From Parachlorella kessleri (Eukaryota > Chlorophyta > Trebouxiophyceae > Chlorellales > Chlorellaceae), in NCBI GenBank assembly GCA_001598975.1, contig BBXU01003181.1, positions 1 to 13,072 of the forward strand: a DNA stretch of 13,072 nt. Direction: 5' to 3'. A model generated the notes under the pieces. It searched no databases and was not told where the DNA came from. It saw only the letters and a list, made by a program, of their open reading frames with translations. The position numbers and the translations under genes were made by a program. Position 1 is the first letter of the stretch. The number at the start of each line of letters is the position of its first letter. Positions 1 to 6,300 of the stretch are shown here, piece by piece.

Positions 1-5
1 GGGGG

Positions 6-36
6 GTGAGTGAATGTGAGTGAATTGTGAGTGAAT
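6..36. repeat. Three copies of a GTGAGTGAAT decamer
   Basis: GTGAGTGAAT occurs at 6-15, 16-25 and 27-36, the last two copies separated by one T. Each copy carries a consensus-like GTGAG donor. The first follows a G run at the left edge of the window, so this is probably the start of the intron before the exon at 200. Confidence 0.6.
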
Positions 37-199
37 GAGGACGCGCCAAGGTGCACTAGGAAGGCTATGGAATACTGCAGCAAGACAGGGTCATGGGAGG
101 GCCGCGCACTAGCTTCTATTGTCCCATGCTGCCACGCGCACTGTAGTCACCCTCTCACCTTTGACTGCTCATCCCCGCCCCTTGCCCTGCTGCCTGCAG

Positions 200-2474
200 A
201 GGGGCGTGTGGAGGTTGGAGGCAAGCTGTGGCTGGTGGCCGTGGATCAGATCCTGGTCAAGCTGGTGGATGCCGAGACCCAGGTGCGCCCCCGGGGTCAT
301 GCTGTGCTGTGTGTGCGGCTCTGTGCACGCTGGCGGGGTAGAAGTAGCTTGTGGTCGCGCTGGAGGATCGCAAACACATCATCCCTTCCATGGACTGCCT
401 GAATCGGGCTCCTGTGAGTTGCTGGGTGCGCGGCTCTCGCAATGCTGGGTGCCAGCCTCTCAGCTGCTTATCAGGTGCGGGTATTGTCCTGGAAGCGAGA
501 TGGTGCTAGGCGTGCTGACACACCTTGGCACAGCCTATGGAACAGGAGTCGTGCTGCACTGCATGTTGCTGTTGGCTTGGGACATACTTGTGCTGGACAG
601 CTTCGCAGCACTGTCTACCCTGCTGTGCCTGCTGTGCCTGCTGCAGGTACATGAGGAGGTGCTGCGCCTGCTGCTGGCAGCAGCACAGCACATCCCACTG
701 CTCGATGTGAGTGGGCTCCCTAGTGAAGCCAGTCTGTGCTCTCACTCGCTTGTGGACGAGAGCCGACCACGCTGGCCACTGCAAGCCGGTGCTTGTCTCC
801 GCACAGTCATACAGCATTCCACGCCGACCTTACACAGGCGCGCCGCTGCCTACACATCAACACCATCACTTGCTTGCCACCGGTCCCTAAGACGCCCCCT
901 GTATCGCTTGCAGCTTGTGAACTACCTGCACAGCACGCTGGCCAACTCGCGCAAGTCGCGCAAGCGCTGGAAGAAGCGGCGGCTGGGAGGGGGCGACCCA
1001 GACATGCCGTATGGCGGCTATGGCAGCGGCGGCGAGGGTGGCGGCGGGGGCGGGGGCTACCACTCTGGAAGCGGCGGAGGGGGGTACTTCAGTGCAGGTG
1101 CGTTGTTGCTTGAGTTACAAGCCACAAAGAAACAGGCGGGTGAGGCCCAGGCTGCAACAAAAGAACAAAAACCAGGTGAGAAACTTGGAGAAACCTTCAA
1201 GGCAATCGACCGAAGTTCAGCTTCAGTGCCGGTGTGTGGCCCCCATGGATAGGTGGACAGGACGGGTGTTGTGGAGCTCTGTCAGGTGGGGGCGCGCCTG
1301 GGGCTGCGTCAGCACCGGAAGGTGGGTGGCTGCTGAGGTGATATGGTGCCCCGGCCTAATATATGCTGCTCATAAGGGCCTAGTATGTGAGGCTCGCTGC
1401 TTGCCACTGGAGCGGCAAGGCCAGCATGAAGACTTGCAGGAATCGGGGGGGGTGTTAGTGTTGCGCAAGACAGCAATAATGTTGGCTTTGGAGCTTGGCG
1501 GGGCCACGGGCCTTCGTAAGCTGTGAAGCATGGAAGTAGCTATGTTTATCTTGCCATCCCCCAGCGGTGCTGGCATCAGCGTGCCGCACTCAGGCAGCGG
1601 CATTGGGGATGGGGCATCGCTTTCCTATGGGGTGCTTGGGTTGGCATGGCATGTGTCGGGCATCGACACAGAGTTCACTGCATTTCCACAAATTTCCATT
1701 TGTAATCGTGGCCGTGGGAGCAGGTGTGCAAGAAATAGAGCGCGGAATGGAGGTGCAGCAGCAACAACAGCTGTGAACTCGAAATTGTGGGTTGTGAACT
1801 CGAACCCTGTCAGGCAATTTTTTGGGGAGGAGCCTTTCCGCCAATACTCCCGCCTAGGAGTAGCATGGTAACGTTCTCGCATGAGCTTGTGATATTATTG
1901 TCGCCTTTCCCACTGCACACACCCATGCATGCTATGACAGACAATTGAAGGGCACGTGTGTGCGCTGCTGCAGGGGGCTTCCCGGGGCAGGGCGGGGAGG
2001 GCACTAAGAGCGCTGATGGCGTGCGGGCCACGTACCTACTCTTTACCAAGAAGGTAAGCTTTGACTGGAGCTGACAGGGAGCAGTAGGGTGCTGCGAAAA
2101 GGAGTGGCGAGCGCGGTGGGTGCAGGAGGGGGCTTCTCATGACAAGGTGTATGGGTGAGGTGGGTGTGTTCACCGCCTTGGGTGAGCCGGGAGGGATGGA
2201 GGGAAGGAGGGAGGGTGGGGGGATCCAATCGTGTATCCCCCGCTGTGGGTCACCCTGTAGGAAAGACTAGCGATGGCTGCCCTCAGATGGCAATGCATGC
2301 TGCAATCCTGCTGCTGCCAGCGCTGCAACAGGACTTCGGGATTGCGTCAGTAGAGTTGACCTCACTGTGGAGATACAGGAGGGTTTGAGTAGCCAGCGGC
2401 CTGTATGTGTGCAGGTGCCCGGACTGAATGAGACGGTTGCGCCCTCACTGTTCAGCTACCTAGAGACCGCATGA
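200..2474 (+). CDS. Unrecognised protein, 3' part of a multi-exon gene (basic cluster plus glycine-rich linker)
   Basis: Six exons fit: 200-282, 348-413, 647-706, 914-1097, 1974-2053 and 2415-2474. Entry and exit phases agree at every junction (1/0, 0/0, 0/0, 0/1, 1/0, 0/stop), and all introns are GT-AG. They encode the last 177 residues. Residues 1-70 look helical, alternating acidic and hydrophobic (for example KLWLVAVDQILVKLVD and HEEVLRLLLAAAQHIPLLD). A strongly basic cluster, SRKSRKRWKKRRL, lies at residues 82-94. A Gly/Tyr/Ser-rich linker follows at about 95-135, and a compact C-terminus contains ATYLLFTKK and VPGLNETVAPSLFSYLETA before TGA. I do not recognise the family. The basic cluster could bind nucleic acid or act as a nuclear localisation signal, which is inference. 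The start is left of the window: the exon at 200 enters in phase 1 and no good initiation codon precedes it. Positions 1-5 followed by GTGAG could be the end of the preceding exon. Confidence is highest for the 914, 1974 and 2415 exons and lowest for the 348 acceptor (AAGTAG). Confidence 0.68.
1016..1085 (+). repeat. GGC/GGG-rich low-complexity coding tract
   Basis: This lies inside the 914-1097 exon of the first gene and encodes a Gly/Tyr/Ser linker including seven consecutive glycines. Such GGN tracts are prone to length variation, so the linker length may differ between strains or be mis-assembled. Confidence 0.7.
1098..1973 (+). other. Large intron (876 nt) of the first gene
   Basis: It opens with GTGCGT after GCAG and closes with GCTGCTGCAG. 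The flanking exons join in phase 1 without any intermediate exon, so the short open frames inside are not needed for the protein. It contains a 12-nt direct repeat, TGTGAACTCGAA, at 1772-1783 and 1793-1804. A phase-compatible stretch near 1567-1636, between a CAG and a GTGCTT, could be an optional exon, but its translation is not convincing. Confidence 0.55.
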
Positions 2475-2794
2475 GCCCGGAGAGCTCAGCTTAGAGAGGC
2501 TTACTAAGCTATAGCAGCGGGCGCTCAGTTATGGTGCATACCAGCAGCAGGCCGGGGGTTGTTGGTTTTTGGCAAGCCAGCTGCAGTAGCACGTTCAATG
2601 CGGAAAAACTCATGTTGTGGGAGCAGGGGAGCGTGCATGTGGGAGAGTAAGGCAGGGTGACAGCAGCCACTGGCTGGCAGCCAAGTAACACAAGCACAAC
2701 AGCACCCTTGTTAGAGTGGTAGGCAGAGACGTCTACCTGGCCCTTGGTGCTCACAAGTCTGCTTCTCTAAGCGTGGTGGGCTGCTGCGGCTCAC

Positions 2795-2860
2795 CTTGCG
2801 GTATATACGTCCTGCATATATGTCCTGCTGCGGGTTGGGCAAGAACAGTTGTCGCAGGCG
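2795..2860 (-). CDS. Tentative isolated minus-strand exon of 66 nt
   Basis: Read on the minus strand, a pyrimidine-rich tract ending CCCACAG is followed by 22 sense codons (RLRQLFLPNPQQD... ending RIYRK) and then CAAG|GTGAGC, a near-perfect donor. The exon is phase 0 on both sides. The composition looks protein-like, with Arg, Gln, Tyr and Ile rather than the low-complexity shadow typical of this DNA. I could not find a convincing partner exon on either side, so it may be a gene relic, an antisense transcript exon or chance. Confidence 0.25.
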
Positions 2861-3070
2861 CTGTGGGACAGGAGGGAGGACTCGAGTACTACTGAACATA
2901 GTATCACTGCAAGCCAAGCATTTCATGATTACAGGGGTGGTAAGCATATGAGAAGAGCAGGGTTTCAATGACTCGTGGTTGAAATGAGATAGTACTATCC
3001 TTTCATGCAGGCGGTATGGACAGCGTCGTTTAAGCCAAGCTCTGATCTTGATTGCTCCCAGATTGTCCCA

Positions 3071-3113
3071 TGACGTAATGCCTGCACTACGCCGCTAAGC
3101 CTGGACATAAAAA
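3071..3113 (+). promoter_or_regulatory. Candidate core promoter: TGACGTAA element and TATA-like box
   Basis: TGACGTAA at 3071-3078 matches the CRE/bZIP-type ACGT core, and CATAAAAA at 3106-3113 is TATA-like. They lie about 215 and 175 bases upstream of the ATG at 3287. No ATG lies between the TATA-like box and 3287, which fits a 5' UTR of about 140 bases. These are pattern matches only; the transcription start is not known. Confidence 0.35.
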
Positions 3114-3286
3114 GCCTACAAGACGTGTACAGCCACCAGCTAGGAGGGAAGCCTTGTGCCACACTAGTGGTTGGGCAACAGCGATCGCCTGCTGGGGTAC
3201 ACAGGAAGCCGAGCTGGCCATTCGACTGTCGGCCAGAAAGGCGCCGCCTCAATCTTGGACGGTCGTGCTTGGGCCTCCCCAACGCC

Positions 3287-3352
3287 ATGTCGCCCCTCAC
3301 AAGGTTGCTCCCGCTCCTGGCAGTTGCCTTCATGCTCTGTGGCATGGCGCAG
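3287..3352 (+). other. Signal peptide of the secreted PAN-like protein
   Basis: The 22 codons start at the first ATG after the TATA-like box, in a good context (GCC before ATG). They give a short N-region with one Arg, a Leu/Ala/Val/Phe/Met core and an AQA cleavage site before VDG. The first intron interrupts codon 26, just after the signal peptide, a common exon arrangement for secreted proteins. Confidence 0.8.
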
Positions 3353-6300
3353 GCGGTGGACGGTGAGCAAGTGCCGAGCGGCAGCTGGGTCCTTACGGTT
3401 ATGCCTGGCTTGCACTGACAGTGTATTTTGCCAATTGGCGTACTACAGCCGGATGCATGGTTCCCCTGGGACGCATGCAAACGCACAGCAGCATCTGTGA
3501 GACGCTCCTCTGCTCCCCATGGGTGGGTGGGTGTTTGGTGCCAACCCAGCTGCACTGTCCGCCATGCATGCAGCACTTCCTATAGCAGCACTACATGGGT
3601 AAACCCCACCAGTGGTGAAAGTTGGCAAGTGCCCATGCATGCATTGGCCCCTACCCTTGCCCATTGCAGGCCAGGCCGTCGGTGCAGGCGGGCAGCAGGC
3701 CATCTTCCGTCGCCGCATGGCGGAGCCACCAGCTCCTGAGCCCTCCCGCCGCCCACCACCACCTACCGCCCCCGGCCGCTCCCCGCCAGTCGCCACCGAT
3801 GGCGCCGCCACCGACGGAGGCGCACGCCCCCCTGCGCCTGCTGGGCGCGCTCCGGCTGCTGAGACCCCTGCTGTGCCTGCTGGCCGTGGCCCGGCCGCCG
3901 AGCTCAGCACGCCGGCCGCCCTGTCCGGCAGGACTCCCACCACCGAGGGCGCTCCTACCCTTGCTCAAGGGCCTGCCGCTGAGGCTCCTGCTGCTCTGCC
4001 AGGCAGGGTGCTGGCGCCAGCTGGCGAGACAACCTTGGGCATCCCCGTCGTACCCACCTTCTCCCGTGGCCCCGCCGGGGAGCCCATTCCTGTGCGCCCA
4101 CCAGGGGGTGCACCTGCTGCTGAGGGCCCTGCTGCTGAGGGTCCCTACGGCATCGCAGACCTGCCTCGGTTTCCCCCTCGTGCCGGCGCCCCCGCGGGGA
4201 GGTGTCCTTTTGACCCCAGCAGCCTGCCGCCTGCCTCCCCCTTCCCCCGCCCAGACCCGCCCGGGGCCCCGGTATCCGAGGCTGGATTCCCCCCTGCCGC
4301 GGAGCTGATACCTATCCCCATCTATGTCCCGCCCAAGAGCAGCGACCCCACAGTGGCCTCCGCCCAGGCTATTGCTGGTGAGTGGGCCGGAGCCTGGTGG
4401 CTGGGGTTATATTGAGACGGGTCATGCGTGCAGGAGTGCGGGTATGCAGTGGTGCTGTTTGTATACCATGAAAACCATAGCATGACCCCCATCACTGCAG
4501 TCCACGCCTTCATTGCAGTCCACCCCTGCTTTTGACAAGCTGACAAACGCATGGTGCCTGTCCGTCCCATGCTTTCTACCATGCCCGACTTGTCTCTGGC
4601 TTCACCACAGCAGCCTTGCCAACCAGTCGCTTCCCTGCTTTCCACCATGAGCAGGTGCCCTCTCCATTCTCAGTCATGCAGTGTGCCCCACCCAGCACAA
4701 CATGCTGCTGTCCTGCAGATGCCGTAGCCAAGGGCGACATCGACGGCGCTGCCAAGCAGATTGCAGACGCCTCCAAGAGCGGTGCGGCGGGCGCCGAGGT
4801 CATTGCTGCCGCCACCGCCCTGGCAGCCACTGCCGGTACCACTCAGGCCTTCTCCCAGGTGCGTCCCAGGCAAATGGCAGTTGATGTATCGTTGTTGGGT
4901 TTCTCCCAGCACTGCTTCCAATGCCTGAATCTCAAAATGCTGACTGCGCAAGGTGGTTATGGCGCGACAGGGAAGGGCGGTAGCTTGCTCAGTTTGGCAC
5001 AGATGTTCAGTGCTGCGTGCCATGGAGCTGTAAGAGTTAATCAGTTTCGACAGTCTCCAGCCGTCCATCCCAAGCCAGCCAGGCACAGGTGCCCTAGAGA
5101 AGACTGACCTTGGTCAGTCCCAAGTAGGTGGTGCATGGGGACGTGGGTGTGCCTGCTCGATATGCTGTACCTATTTCAAGCTATTATCAGCAAGAGATTT
5201 GACTCTTCCATAAGCTCTTCTCCTCTGGTGCAGGCTGCCTCGCTGGCTGTCACTAAGTACGGCGCCAGCGCCACGGCTGTGGCAGCTGCCATGAGCACCG
5301 GCTCCAACGGGGCAGTATCCCCCCAAGCGCTTGCCACCGGCAATGCACAGGCTGCGGCCGCGGCGGTGGACAAGGGAGTGGAGGGTGAGTCATATACGTG
5401 ATCAGGGGTGGGTGTCAGTTGGAAGTCATGCATAGTGCTGCACCCAGGGCTAGTGGGGCGGCATGGCACAATATTGGGCCAGACCGTACTAGAGGCAGGG
5501 CACAGTAATGATGAAGTTGCTGGGGGCCCTTGTGGACTTGTGCATGACAGGGTTGTTGCTTGGTAGTTGGCTTCACCGAAGGCAGGGCTCGAGGCTGGAC
5601 TCCAAGTCTCCGAGACTTCACATGCAAACAACTCCGAACCTGTTGATACACCTGTCCCACCTGTCCCCCCCCCCACCCCCCACCCACCCAAACACTGCTG
5701 CAGACACCATCCAGATCATCGTCCAGACCTCAGCCACCGCCATCAGCCAGTCCCAGACCGTCACCTCGGCGGCAGTGGCCGCGGCAGCAGCCTCCGTCTG
5801 CGCCGGCAGAGCCTCGGTGAGCCCAGGCAGGCAGCTGGGGAGCGCACCCCTGCCCGGTTTTAACTTACACCGGGCCCTTCAGGCCGGTCGCTGGGGACAC
5901 TGCCTTGGAGGTCCCCGTTACTTGTGGAAGGCAGCTGTGTGGCTGCACCGCCGTACCACCCACAAGGGACGAAGCTCTGCTGCGCTCATTGGGGGCTTCA
6001 CTTCTCACTCTCGCCGTCTTGAGCGGGCACCCTTGTGGCAAGCCGAGCAGCACCATCTGCAAGCATGGTCTCACTGCCGTCCTGGCTGTTGACTACTCCC
6101 TTAACCTCAAAACTTGCCTCCCCCCCAGGCTCAAGCTGCCGCCCAAGCTGCTGCTACCGCCACTGCCAAGGCAACGGCCACAGGTGGGCAGCCAGCTGTC
6201 GGAGGCGGCGTGTGTAGCTAGTACCTTGCACCCTTGAAGGGGTTGAGCAGCTGGCACGTCTACCTGGCGTCGATACTATTTGCCGCTGCCTCATATGCTG

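Larger units (their letters stand above)
2475..3286. other. Intergenic region: 3' UTR of the first gene and promoter/5' UTR of the second
   Basis: It contains the 3' flank of the upstream gene and the promoter of the secreted-protein gene. There is no TGTAA, the usual green-algal polyadenylation signal, on the + strand. It holds a tentative minus-strand exon (2795-2860) and a small imperfect duplication near 2802-2827 (TATA-C/T-GTCCTGC twice). Otherwise I see no gene. Confidence 0.6.

Noticed and set aside
119..1252. Long + strand open frame of 377 codons
   Set aside because: It runs through several GT-AG introns. Only 914-1097 of it is in the coding frame of the spliced gene; the rest is GC-rich chance openness.
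1567..1636. Possible extra exon in the 876-nt intron of the first gene
   Set aside because: Exons 914-1097 and 1974-2053 already join in phase. This segment's translation in the required phase looks random.
2995..3576. Minus-strand open frame of 193 codons
   Set aside because: It overlaps the promoter, first exon and first intron of the secreted-protein gene, with no splice logic or recognisable motifs.
3443..3968. Minus-strand Ala/Gly/Arg-rich open frames
   Set aside because: They are reverse shadows of the GC-rich Pro/Ala exon 3670-4377.
4490..4530. Repeated GCAGTCCAC near 4496 and 4516 as alternative acceptors for exon 3
   Set aside because: The reading frames after them contain stops or do not join exon 3. 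The acceptor at 4718 gives a clean phase.
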